The notes under the pieces were generated by a model. It saw only the letters and a program-made list of their open reading frames with translations, searched no databases and was not told the origin of the DNA. From contig CAJXUA010000007.1 of NCBI GenBank assembly GCA_913060695.1, positions 121,930 through 185,929 of the forward strand: a stretch of 64,000 nucleotides of DNA, in the 5' to 3' direction. The first letter of the stretch is position 1. Each line of letters starts with the position of its first letter. Below, piece after piece: positions 25,595 through 33,958 of this stretch. The stretch is from an uncultured Gammaproteobacteria bacterium (GTDB taxonomy: Bacteria; Pseudomonadota; Gammaproteobacteria; Pseudomonadales; Pseudohongiellaceae). Both the position numbers and the translations under genes were made by a program.

Positions 25595-26991
25595 TCCAAA
25601 CTCCTCATGCGCGAATCGAGCGCGTCTCGCAAGCCATCACCCAAGAGGTTGAAGGCCAAAACCGTCAAGCTGATAAAGATGGCAGGAAAAATCAATTCGT
25701 GAGGATGGGTAAGCATGGTCGCCAAGCCCTCGTTGCTCATGCTCCCCCAAGAGGCCGTGGGTGGCGCCACGCCCATGCCGATGAAGGACAGGAAGGCCTC
25801 GGTAAAAATAGCACTCGGCACTGCGAATGTGAGAGTCACTAGAATGACGCCCAGCGTGTTGGGAATCATGTGGCGCAGCACAAGATAGTAATTCTTAGCG
25901 CCTAGTAGTCGCGATGCACTCACATAGGCTTCTTGTCGAATTTGCAGAATCTGCCCGCGCACGAGTCGCGCAGTGGCAGGCCAGGACAGGAGAATCAAGG
26001 CCACAAGCATTGGCAATATGCCGCTCTCCCCCGGCCCGATGCCGAACACCACTTGGAACAGAATCATAAAGAGCAAGAAGGGCAAGGCGACGACGAAATC
26101 GGCGATACGCATCATGATCTGATCGACCTTCCCGCCGATGAAACCCGCAGTGCTGCCATAGGCAACACCGAGCAACACGAAAAGGAATGGCGCGACGATA
26201 CCGATAAAGAGTGACACCCGAGCACCGGACATCAATCGAGCCAGAATATCGCGCCCTAGATAATCGGTACCAAAAGGGTGGAAAGACAGATTCACCTCAT
26301 CGCCTAACGCAAGCTCTACGTCCGGAGCAACGAGTTCGCGCTCGCGTACCTCGTCTAATGTAATCACTCGGCGCACGTCCACCGCCAGCTCTTGATACTG
26401 CGCTGAGAGATTCATGCCCTGATCTAAACTCACCAAGGTATAGTAATAAGTGTCCGGTCGCAGGTCGAGGCGATCCTCGTAGAAACCTGCCTCGACACTG
26501 GTGAACTCCGCAATCGGAAGGCCGAAAGCAAGCTCGTCATCGATAGGAAAAATATTGCGATAGAGTCGCAGTGCGCTCGCCCCAGGGACGGCATCCCAAA
26601 CCAATCGTACTGCTTGTGAATTGGCATCTGCGGCTATGCGCAGGCCCGCCGCATCGCTCTCGAAGCCGGGTTGTACGGAGCCATTCCAAGCAGTGTATTC
26701 GGGCACGATCTCCGCGGAGCGATCGGCACCGGGTGCCTGACTAATCTGATCGATATCCTGCCTAGATGGATCCACTTGCCACAGCAAGGGACCAAGTAAT
26801 GCAAAAGCTAAAAGGCCGAGGATCAACCAAAGAGAAAACAGGGCGCGCCGATTTGATTTGAGGCGACGCCAGGCATCCTGCCAGTAGGAACGCGAGGGAC
26901 GATTGATGCCATGAACATCGTCTCGGTGCGGCAGTGGCGCGAAGTCATCCGCACTGAGCGTGACGAGCCTTGTAGAACTTAAATCGCTCAT
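25591..26991 (-). CDS. oppC: Oligopeptide ABC transporter permease OppC with an inserted extracytoplasmic domain
   Basis: A 466-residue permease; usual OppC proteins have about 300. An N-terminal cytosolic tail and first membrane helix (about 50-72) are normal. An extra segment of about 130-150 residues (roughly 95-225) then precedes the core domain, which begins at GTDYLGRDILARLMSGARVSL. The insert reads like a fibronectin type III unit (AVRLVWDAVPGASALRLYRN with its buried Trp, and DTYYYTLVSLD with tyrosines), which would lie in the periplasm near the binding protein. The EAA loop SRLLGAKNYYLVLRHMIPNTLG is intact. Coupled by four-base overlaps on both sides. Confidence 0.9.
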   Translation of the reverse strand: MSDLSSTRLVTLSADDFAPLPHRDDVHGINRPSRSYWQDAWRRLKSNRRALFSLWLILGLLAFALLGPLLWQVDPSRQDIDQISQAPGADRSAEIVPEYTAWNGSVQPGFESDAAGLRIAADANSQAVRLVWDAVPGASALRLYRNIFPIDDELAFGLPIAEFTSVEAGFYEDRLDLRPDTYYYTLVSLDQGMNLSAQYQELAVDVRRVITLDEVRERELVAPDVELALGDEVNLSFHPFGTDYLGRDILARLMSGARVSLFIGIVAPFLFVLLGVAYGSTAGFIGGKVDQIMMRIADFVVALPFLLFMILFQVVFGIGPGESGILPMLVALILLSWPATARLVRGQILQIRQEAYVSASRLLGAKNYYLVLRHMIPNTLGVILVTLTFAVPSAIFTEAFLSFIGMGVAPPTASWGSMSNEGLATMLTHPHELIFPAIFISLTVLAFNLLGDGLRDALDSRMRSLE

Positions 26992-27920
26992 TGCACCCTC
27001 ACTCGCGGATCGATCCAGCCATAGAGCAGGTCAACCAATATGACCATGAATACTAAGAAAGAGCCGTAGAAAACGGTGGTGCCCATGATGACCGTGTAGT
27101 CCAGTTGCTGCACTGCCTGTACGAAGTAGCGTCCCAAGCCTGGGATAGCGAACACCAGCTCCACGACGAAGCCGCCGGTGGTAATCGCCGCGATCGCAGG
27201 CCCAAGTACGGTCACAACCGGAAGGATCGCATTGCGCAATTGATGCTTAAGAAAAACCCGTTCGGCAGGCAAGCCTTTTGCCTTGGCCGTGCGCACATAG
27301 TCCGAATGAATTATCTCCAGCATCGACGAGCGCATCAGGCGAGTTAGGTAGGCCATAGTGCCCATGCCTAGTACGAGAGCCGGCACGATCATATGACTAA
27401 CGGTGCCCCACCCCGCTACCGGCAAGATCGAAACGCCGAAGAAATTATTGATATTCACCAGCGCCAACTGCCCAAGCGCGGCGAAGACGAAGCTAGGCAC
27501 GGAAATGCCCAAGATCACGAGGAACATGATGACGGTGTCGGGAAGTCGGTTGCGGTAGATCGCGGTGAGCGCGCCCCACAGCACTCCACCGAGAGCTGCA
27601 AACAGAACTGCCAGAATGCCGAGGGTCGCGGAAACAGGAAAGTGCTCACGAATGATGTCGTTAACCTGACGATTCTGTTGAGTAAACGAGATACCGAAGT
27701 CGCCCTTTAGGAAATTTCCGATGTAGATGACGTATTGCTCGCCTAGGGGCTTGTCGAGTCCGTAGCGTGCGGCTAAGTTGGCGCGGATCGCTTCTGTAGC
27801 GGCGCGCTCGCCGGAGATAGGGTCGCCCGGCACGCTGTGCATAGCCAAGAACGTGGCAGTCGCGATAAACCAAACCGTGATGACGCCCTGCAAGAGTCGT
27901 TTAAGCGTGTATTGCCACAT
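26988..27920 (-). CDS. oppB: Oligopeptide ABC transporter permease OppB
   Basis: A 310-residue inner-membrane permease of standard OppB length. It starts MWQYTLKRLLQGVITVWFIATATFLAMHSVPGDP, then has GLDKPLGEQYVIYIGNFLKGDFGIS, and the EAA loop RTAKAKGLPAERVFLKHQLRNAILPVVTVLG. Six membrane spans. It is 23 bp downstream of OppA and overlaps OppC by four bases. With OppC, OppD, OppF and the membrane-anchored OppA it makes a full importer. Confidence 0.93.
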   Translation of the reverse strand: MWQYTLKRLLQGVITVWFIATATFLAMHSVPGDPISGERAATEAIRANLAARYGLDKPLGEQYVIYIGNFLKGDFGISFTQQNRQVNDIIREHFPVSATLGILAVLFAALGGVLWGALTAIYRNRLPDTVIMFLVILGISVPSFVFAALGQLALVNINNFFGVSILPVAGWGTVSHMIVPALVLGMGTMAYLTRLMRSSMLEIIHSDYVRTAKAKGLPAERVFLKHQLRNAILPVVTVLGPAIAAITTGGFVVELVFAIPGLGRYFVQAVQQLDYTVIMGTTVFYGSFLVFMVILVDLLYGWIDPRVRVQ

Positions 27921-27943
27921 CTGCTATGGGTTCTTCCTGTTAA

Positions 27944-29653
27944 TTAAGGGACGGTTGTTTCGGGCACAATATAGGCCCGCGTGAAGTCGGTTTCCGCGCC
28001 GATGGCGCGACGCAGAATTCCCTTGACCTGAGGATTTGTGGCGTAGACTCGGCCGCGTTCGTAATTACCTATGAAGACAACCTCATCAAAGAGTATGTCT
28101 TGAATCTTGCCGAAGGCATCCATACGTACCTTCTGGTCCATCGAGTTCTGCGCGATGCGCACCTGTGCATCGAGTTCGGCATTATCGAAATGCCCCCGAT
28201 TATTGAGGTTCCATGAAGCGAAAAGATCGGCGAAGGTGAGCGGGTCGTTGTAGTCTGGGCCCCAGCCCGAGAGCACCAAGTCGAAGTCGCCGGAGGCCAT
28301 TTTCGCCAGACGCTGCCTGAAAATCTGCGGATCGATTACGATATCTAGGCCCAAATTCTTCTTGAAGACCTCCTGATAATATTGCGAGGAAATCGTGGCC
28401 ACTGGAGAGGTATCGGCCAGCAGCACGATGGGGGGAAACTCGGTGATGCCTAGCTCCTGCTTAGCCTTCTCGAGATACTCACGCGCTAGTGCCACATTGT
28501 ATTCTGATTCCGGTGCCGGATACTCTTCGCGGAAAGTGTCTTCGACGCCGCGCAGCCAGATGGGGAAAACGCTCTTGGCAGGCAGATAGCCCGGCAGCTT
28601 GATTACGCGGTCCACCAACTCGCCGTCGTCCTGAGCATAGCGTAATGCCTTGCGTAGATTCAGATTAGTCGACAAGCGACCTGGGCGATGATTGAATTCG
28701 ATGTAGAAGACGCTGCCGTCCATGAAGCGGTCCAGGTGCCAGCGCTGCTGCATCGCCCCTTCCAACATCTCGGCGGTCAGGTCGACCAGGGCGATGCGGT
28801 TGTCTTTGTAGAGATTGAGCAGAGTATTAGTGTCTTCGGTGATGTAGGCGATATTGATGGCATCTAGGTGAATATTGTCGGCGTCCCAGTAATAAGGATT
28901 CTTCTCGAAGCGTATAGAGGCGCCGTGCACCCAGCTCGTCATTTTAAAAGGTCCGCTGTACAACAAACTCTCAGCCTCCGCGCCGTAACGCCCATTCGTA
29001 GAGTTGTAGAACTCCTCGGAAATGGGGAAATAGGTGCTAAAGGCTACCAGCTTGTCGAAATAGGCGATGGGTTGCTCTAACTCGACCTCCAGCGTGCGAT
29101 CGTCCAAGGCGCGCACGCCCACACTGTCCAGTGGCATGTCCCCTGTATTTGCCGCTTCCGCATTCTTGATTGGGTAGAAGATGAAGGCGTATTGAGAGCC
29201 TACTGCTGGATCGAGGGTCGTGCGCCAGGCGAAGACAAAGTCTTGTGCGGTAATGGCCTCGCCATTGCTCCAACGGGCATCCTCGCGCAGCCAGAACGTC
29301 GCCTTGGTGCCCTCTATTTCCCAACGTTCCGCTAAGCCAGCAGTAATCTCGAAATTCTCGTCGTAGCGCAGCAAGCCCTCCATAACGTGACCTAGGACTG
29401 TGCCGCTAACCACGTCTGTCGAGCGTGTACTATCGAGCTGAGGAGGATCCTGTCGCAAAAAAACAGAGATTTCGTTGTTCTCGAAATCCACCGCGCTTAC
29501 CGCACTGGTGGCATCGCTGCTGGTTATGCCTGCAAGAAAATTAAGGGTGTACATCACCGCCACTATCACCAGCACCGCTAACACGCTGAATACGCCAAGT
29601 TGCTTGACCGCGGAGCGCGTAAAACCTTCTTCAGTGCTAATGGGTTCTTGCAT
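27944..29653 (-). CDS. oppA: Oligopeptide-binding protein OppA, membrane-anchored by an N-terminal helix
   Basis: A 569-residue SBP_bac_5 receptor for the importer encoded just downstream. An upstream frame reaches 29719, but the ATG at 29653 (MQEPIST) is preferred; an AGGT lies upstream. Unlike most OppA, there is neither a lipobox nor a cleaved signal. A hydrophobic segment at about 20-42 (GVFSVLAVLVIVAVMYTLNFLAG) follows a short cytosolic tail, so it is likely anchored as a type II membrane protein. The receptor has DARWSNGEAITAQDFVFAWR and GWGPDYNDPLTFADLF, typical of OppA. First gene of oppABCDF. Confidence 0.9.
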   Translation of the reverse strand: MQEPISTEEGFTRSAVKQLGVFSVLAVLVIVAVMYTLNFLAGITSSDATSAVSAVDFENNEISVFLRQDPPQLDSTRSTDVVSGTVLGHVMEGLLRYDENFEITAGLAERWEIEGTKATFWLREDARWSNGEAITAQDFVFAWRTTLDPAVGSQYAFIFYPIKNAEAANTGDMPLDSVGVRALDDRTLEVELEQPIAYFDKLVAFSTYFPISEEFYNSTNGRYGAEAESLLYSGPFKMTSWVHGASIRFEKNPYYWDADNIHLDAINIAYITEDTNTLLNLYKDNRIALVDLTAEMLEGAMQQRWHLDRFMDGSVFYIEFNHRPGRLSTNLNLRKALRYAQDDGELVDRVIKLPGYLPAKSVFPIWLRGVEDTFREEYPAPESEYNVALAREYLEKAKQELGITEFPPIVLLADTSPVATISSQYYQEVFKKNLGLDIVIDPQIFRQRLAKMASGDFDLVLSGWGPDYNDPLTFADLFASWNLNNRGHFDNAELDAQVRIAQNSMDQKVRMDAFGKIQDILFDEVVFIGNYERGRVYATNPQVKGILRRAIGAETDFTRAYIVPETTVP

Positions 29654-29800
29654 GATTGACCTGTGCTGTACCGATGACTGACAGAGAATAACCCAGCACA
29701 GAGGGTGAGTCGAGGCCATCCAAGAGCGATCGTTCGGGGGCTGCTAGAAAGCAGTTTTCCGCTTACAATACCACTTCTCACATTCCTTTAGGGCACCCCC

Positions 29801-30625
29801 ATGGACCAAGAATTAGAACAATTCGCTGCCATCTACGAGCAGGTCACCACATTTTTGGTCAACTACAGCTTCCAGCTCATAGGCGCAGTAATTGTGTTCC
29901 TAATCGGCGTCCTAGTGGCGCGCCGAGTCAGCAACTTCGTGCTAAGTCTGTGCGCGCGCAAGGGTCTGGATGTCACGCTGAGCGGCTTCATCGCGAACAC
30001 CACTCGCCTGATTATCATCGTGATGACCGCCATAATCGCCCTAGGCAAGCTAGGGATAAGCATTACGCCATTTGTAGCCGCTGTAGGGGCTCTATCCCTA
30101 GGGGCCGGACTGGCCATGCAAGGCTTGCTTTCCAACTACGGCGCGGGGCTCAACATCATTCTCGCGCGCCCATTCGTCGTGGGGGACACTATCTCAGTAC
30201 AAGGAGTTGGCGGTGTCGTCAAAGAAGTACATTTAGCTTATACGGTGCTAGCGGACGAAGACGAGGTGAAGATCACCATCCCCAATAAGCACATCGTCGG
30301 CGAAATTATTCACAACTCTCAGAATGACAGCATCGCAGAGTTCAAAGTCGGCATCGCCTACCACTGCGACCCAAAGAAGGCCGTGCAGGTAATATTGGAA
30401 AGTCTCCAAGGGATGGAGGGCATTAGCACCGCTAGGGCCCCTCAAGTAGGAATCGAGGGCTTCGGGGACAGTAGCATCGACCTTGGTGTGCGCTACTGGG
30501 TAAAGACGGTGGTAAGACACGAGGCGCAATATTTGGCGAATATGGCTATATACGAGGCGCTACAAGAAGCGGCTATCGACATCCCCTTCCCGCAGCGTGA
30601 AGTGCGCATGCTCAAGGAGGCCTGA
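29801..30625 (+). CDS. mscS: Small-conductance mechanosensitive channel, MscS family
   Basis: A 274-residue inner-membrane channel that opens on hypo-osmotic tension. Three membrane helices lie in the first 110 residues (LIGAVIVFLIGVLVARRVS, LIIIVMTAIIALGKLGI, then the pore helix). The pore helix carries the glycine/alanine pattern VAAVGALSLGAGLAMQGLLSNYGAGLNIIL, followed by the beta domain signature ARPFVVGDTISVQGVGGVVKEV and the TIPNKHIVGEIIHN loop. Length equals E. coli MscS. It stands alone, divergent from oppA. Confidence 0.95.
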   Translation: MDQELEQFAAIYEQVTTFLVNYSFQLIGAVIVFLIGVLVARRVSNFVLSLCARKGLDVTLSGFIANTTRLIIIVMTAIIALGKLGISITPFVAAVGALSLGAGLAMQGLLSNYGAGLNIILARPFVVGDTISVQGVGGVVKEVHLAYTVLADEDEVKITIPNKHIVGEIIHNSQNDSIAEFKVGIAYHCDPKKAVQVILESLQGMEGISTARAPQVGIEGFGDSSIDLGVRYWVKTVVRHEAQYLANMAIYEALQEAAIDIPFPQREVRMLKEA

Positions 30626-30821
30626 ACACTGGAGTGTGAACGGGCTCACAGTAAATGCCGGGCAAGCGCTAAATAAGCGTAAATTTACCCAGTTTTTACC
30701 CTAGTTTGGCCAACCGTTAGAGCCCTTATCGGTTAGAATACGCTTCGTTGATCATTCCGTGGCCTTATCTTGTGGCTAAGAGGACGATCCCAAGTACTCA
30801 ATGCACAAACGAGGAACCGAG

Positions 30822-32186
30822 ATGAAATTATTCAATACCGCCGCAGCCATGCTGATGCTCGCGATGAGCGTATTGCTAAGCAATGGTGCAATGGCGCAGT
30901 CAACAGAACCGGAAGCCAACTGCTCCGTGCTATACACAGACTCAGCTGTTGAAGTGGGTGCAGTGTGTGTCACCGTGAACCAAGACGCAGAAAACGTGTT
31001 CCTTGACTACCTCCTCATCGACGACTGGAAGCTTTCCGAGGCAAATGCTTGGATAGGCGACAATGCCAACAACCTTCCTATAGATGGCAGCGGTGATCCA
31101 CAAGTCAGCGTATTCCCCCATACCGCAATCAATCTTGTCGATGTTAACCAACACAGCTTCGTAATTCCTTTCACAGAGCTCTCAATTGATGCTGGCACTT
31201 TCTGTAGCGCAGATGTCATTGTCGCAGCAAGCGCTGTAGTCACGCGCACTATTGCTGGCGAGCCCGACGGCGGTGGCAAGTCTGATAAATCAGATAAAAG
31301 CGGTAAGTCTGGCAAAAGCGGTAAATCCGATAAGTCCGGCCAATCCGATAAGTCTGTCAAATCCGACAAGTCTGGCAAGTCCGATAAGAGCGGCAAGTCT
31401 GGTAAAGGCAGCAAATCCGACAAATCTGACAAGAACAGCAAAGCCAGCAAGGGCAGCAAAGGCAATAGCAGCTCTGCGAAGAATGGCAAGGGCAGTTCGC
31501 AAAACGGCAGCAGCAGCTGGGCATCAAACAGCAAATCCGATAAGTCTGGCAAGTCCGGTCAATCCGATAAGTCTGGTAAGTCCGGCAAATCTGGTCATTC
31601 AGGAAAATCTGGCAAGTCCGGCGGTCACAATGGTGGCGGCACAGATCCTGTAACAGAAACGTTTACAGCTTGGGCGGGTGAAACACTTGTCGGCAATGGC
31701 AGCTACTTCAGCTTCAGCAATGACTTCTGCGGCCCAGAAGAGCCTCCGCTTATCACTCTGCCTAACGATTCTTGCTACAACGTGTATGCATCGCTGTTCA
31801 ATGGTGCGCCTACAACGTTCTCACCAGTAGGATTTGCAGACCCAGCGCTAGGTGTTCTCAATACCGTCACCGCAGTGGGTGGTCAAGCAGGACTGTTCGT
31901 GAATGCTAACAATGCGCCTGTCAGCAATTTCCTAATGCAATTTATAGCACCGGGTACTGTACAGCTGTTTGCCTCCACACCGGCGGGTTTCGAACTGGCT
32001 AAGGTCAACATCTTTGCAGGTGGCGCAGGTAGCTTCGCGAATGTGTCGCCACTTTCCTACGGCACTTCGCTGATAGGTCCAATAATGCCTGGGCAAATTG
32101 TCAACCTACCGGCAACCCTGCCCTTGAGCTCCAACATCGTAATACACGGAATAATTTGTATAGCTGGTGCAGGCCCTTACGAGTAA
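30822..32186 (+). CDS. Secreted protein with a long Ser/Lys/Gly/Asp repeat region
   Basis: A 454-residue exported protein of unknown function. The start at 30822 has GAGGAACC upstream and gives a good Sec signal (MKLFNTAAAMLMLAMSVLLSNGAMAQ). Residues 27-148 form a globular domain ending near the DGGGK hinge. Residues about 150-273 (31269-31641) are almost only Ser, Lys, Gly and Asp, built from SDKSGKS units. A C-terminal domain of about 180 residues (DPVTETFTAWAGETLVG onward) resembles a secreted anchoring domain. The strongly basic linker should bind DNA, nucleic acid or anionic polymer, or flex as a spacer. It is followed by a strong terminator and the ECF sigma cluster. Confidence 0.75.
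   Translation: MKLFNTAAAMLMLAMSVLLSNGAMAQSTEPEANCSVLYTDSAVEVGAVCVTVNQDAENVFLDYLLIDDWKLSEANAWIGDNANNLPIDGSGDPQVSVFPHTAINLVDVNQHSFVIPFTELSIDAGTFCSADVIVAASAVVTRTIAGEPDGGGKSDKSDKSGKSGKSGKSDKSGQSDKSVKSDKSGKSDKSGKSGKGSKSDKSDKNSKASKGSKGNSSSAKNGKGSSQNGSSSWASNSKSDKSGKSGQSDKSGKSGKSGHSGKSGKSGGHNGGGTDPVTETFTAWAGETLVGNGSYFSFSNDFCGPEEPPLITLPNDSCYNVYASLFNGAPTTFSPVGFADPALGVLNTVTAVGGQAGLFVNANNAPVSNFLMQFIAPGTVQLFASTPAGFELAKVNIFAGGAGSFANVSPLSYGTSLIGPIMPGQIVNLPATLPLSSNIVIHGIICIAGAGPYE
31269..31641 (+). repeat. Imperfect tandem repeat encoding SDKSGKS units
   Basis: DNA units near AAATCCGATAAGTCTGGC recur many times over about 370 bp, with codon changes between AGC and TCC/TCT for serine. This indicates expansion and later drift. 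One segment inside (KNSKASKGSKGNSSSAKNGKGSSQNG) has lost periodicity. Confidence 0.85.
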
Positions 32187-32209
32187 GAACTTAAGTCTTA
32201 GATTATTAG

Positions 32210-32243
32210 CGCCTCGGTGGCTTCCATCGAGGCGTTTTTTTTT
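32210..32243 (+). terminator. Intrinsic terminator after the Ser/Lys repeat gene
   Basis: An 11-bp stem (32210-32220 with 32224-32234) has one G-T wobble and closes a short CTT loop. Nine Ts follow at 32235-32243. A strong plus-strand terminator between the repeat protein and the sigma gene cluster. Confidence 0.9.
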
Positions 32244-32419
32244 GCCTCTTATAAAGTTCTTCGACGGATTCAGCTCGCTCTGCCGTATACCCTTGCAAAT
32301 ACGATAGAAAGGCGCAGAGCCTGGGCAGCGCTACGCACAGCAAGCTGATTACGCGGTCCCAAACACCACACGAAAAGCGGTATTATTCGAGCACATGGTC
32401 TACGGGATTTTGTCTCAAG

Positions 32420-32947
32420 ATGACAGATGACGAAGTATTGATGCGGGCTATCCAGGCCGGGGACTCCCACGCCTACAACAGCGCCGTGCGCCAGCATATA
32501 AAACCGCTTAGTCATTACGCGTTTCGCATGCTTGGCAATAGCAAAGACACCGAAGACATCGTCCAAGAGACTTTGCTGCGCCTGTGGACCCATGCGCAAA
32601 GCTGGAAGCCCGACAAAGCTGGGGTTTCCACTTGGTTACATCGCATCGCACATAATTTGTGTATCGACTACTTGCGCAAAGATAAGTCGAGCGTCAGCTC
32701 GGAGCTCAGTGAAGATCTCGAGTCAAGTGACAAGCCGGCGCAGGCACCGGAACGTGAGGAGCGCCTAGAGGCCTTGCGTGAAGCACTCAACGCTCTGCCC
32801 GAGAGGCAGCGTAGCGCGATCATCCTGAGTCATTATCAGGGTTTCTCGAACCGTGAGATCGCCGAAGTAATGGGCATTACAGTCGATGCCCTAGAGTCAA
32901 TTTTGGCAAGAGCACGACGCGGGCTTAGAGCTCAACTTAGTGAATGA
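32420..32947 (+). CDS. ECF-type RNA polymerase sigma factor
   Basis: A 175-residue sigma-70 family factor of the extracytoplasmic type. Region 2 spans about residues 20-90 (LGNSKDTEDIVQETLLRLWTHAQSW, then GVSTWLHRIAHNLCIDYLRKD). Region 4 lies at about 120-170 (LNALPERQRSAIILSHYQGFSNREIAEVMGITVDALESILARARRGLR), with its helix-turn-helix. It is followed by a membrane protein gene that it overlaps or nearly abuts, and then by a CnrX-like gene. This order, sigma then anti-sigma then sensor, suggests a stress or metal response system. The target promoters are not identified. Confidence 0.9.
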   Translation: MTDDEVLMRAIQAGDSHAYNSAVRQHIKPLSHYAFRMLGNSKDTEDIVQETLLRLWTHAQSWKPDKAGVSTWLHRIAHNLCIDYLRKDKSSVSSELSEDLESSDKPAQAPEREERLEALREALNALPERQRSAIILSHYQGFSNREIAEVMGITVDALESILARARRGLRAQLSE

Positions 32948-32999
32948 CGCGCCACAAGAGCGCGAATTAGTTACAGGCACAATGCGGGGGCAAGATCAC

Positions 33000-33449
33000 A
33001 TGAATATGACAGCACAGCGGTTTGAACAGATCGTGACAGCCTATGGTAGTGAGGCAGCACGGTGGCCTGCACAAGAGCGTGAGGCAGCTTTGCATTTCCT
33101 TAAGGAGAGCCTGGCAGCACAGTCATTAGTAGAGGGCTATCGAGAACTTGATGCTCTGTTAGATGCAATGCCGGTCCCGGCGCTGGCGCAGATGGAGCAA
33201 CGCGTGATGCGCTCGTTGCGTGAGAAGACTCGCGACAGCTTTCTCGACAAAGTTCTGGACTGGCTTATCCCTCGTCAGCAACGCGGCATGGCTTGGGCAT
33301 GGCGCCCAGCATTAGTCGCTTGCCTACCGCTGGTGTGCGGTATTTACATGGCGAATTTCTATAGTTTCGGAATAGATAGTGTCGAGAATTCCTGGCAAGA
33401 GGAACTCTATCTAATCTCGATGAATGATTACGCGGAGATCACTGAATGA
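33000..33449 (+). CDS. Putative anti-sigma factor, single-pass membrane protein
   Basis: A 149-residue protein with N-terminal RFEQIVTAYGSEAARWPAQEREAALHFL, a segment seen in small partner proteins of ECF sigma genes. A predicted membrane helix lies near the C-terminus (ALVACLPLVCGIYMANFYSF), followed by a short tail with acidic ends. The start at 33000 is preferred because GGGGG precedes it and the sigma-binding region then begins at once. A GTG at 32940 would overlap the sigma gene by eight bases. It overlaps the downstream CnrX-like gene by four bases. The function is inferred from position, not from a clear family match. Confidence 0.62.
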   Translation: MNMTAQRFEQIVTAYGSEAARWPAQEREAALHFLKESLAAQSLVEGYRELDALLDAMPVPALAQMEQRVMRSLREKTRDSFLDKVLDWLIPRQQRGMAWAWRPALVACLPLVCGIYMANFYSFGIDSVENSWQEELYLISMNDYAEITE

Positions 33450-33934
33450 GTAACAATAGAAGGCGTGCGCTAAATGTAGTACTAGTGCTCTCCCTCGCAC
33501 TAAACCTTTTGGTGTTTGGAGGTATTGCGGCACGCATGATGGGGTTCCCAGACGGGCGGCCGATACCACCAAACCTATTCTGGGTACTGGAGCGCTTGGA
33601 CGACGAGGCTCAGGCTCGCTTGCGCCCCACGATGCAGGCCTTTAGCGACGAGATGCGCCCAATACGCTCAACGCTTTACCAGGCTCAGCAGGGAGTAAAC
33701 AACCTACTAACCGAGGATCCGCTCAATAGTGGGGCAATCGCGGAAGCGTTTTCGAAGCTGCGCGATGCGGGGCTCGAATACCAAGACATCGCCCATCGCC
33801 AAACGCTCGCGATATTTGGAGAGTTGACACCCGAGCAACGCGTCACGGCGATGCGCTTTATTCAAGAGCGTTCGCGGCCACCAGGTGAACGTAACAGAGA
33901 CCGCAGCAATCACGACGAATCACAGGCTCCTTAA
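33446..33934 (+). CDS. Periplasmic heavy-metal-sensor-like protein (CnrX/CzcE-type)
   Basis: A 162-residue protein with an N-terminal membrane segment (LNVVLVLSLALNLLVFGGIAARMMG). An alpha-helical periplasmic domain follows, with the pattern MQAFSDEMRPIRSTLYQAQ and FGELTPEQRVTAMRFIQER seen in metal-resistance sensor domains (Metal_resist group). In CnrYXH-type systems such a protein senses metal and controls the sigma factor through the anti-sigma partner. Only scattered Met/His ligands are visible, so metal sensing is an inference. Third gene of a coupled trio with the ECF sigma factor. Confidence 0.7.
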   Translation: MSNNRRRALNVVLVLSLALNLLVFGGIAARMMGFPDGRPIPPNLFWVLERLDDEAQARLRPTMQAFSDEMRPIRSTLYQAQQGVNNLLTEDPLNSGAIAEAFSKLRDAGLEYQDIAHRQTLAIFGELTPEQRVTAMRFIQERSRPPGERNRDRSNHDESQAP

Positions 33935-33958
33935 GCGCCTGTGATCTTGAGACTTGAA

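Noticed and set aside
31007..31552. A 181-residue Leu/Asp-rich minus-strand frame across the Ser/Lys repeat
   Set aside because: It is the antisense shadow of the SDKSGKS repeat; its composition follows from the complement and it has no ribosome site.
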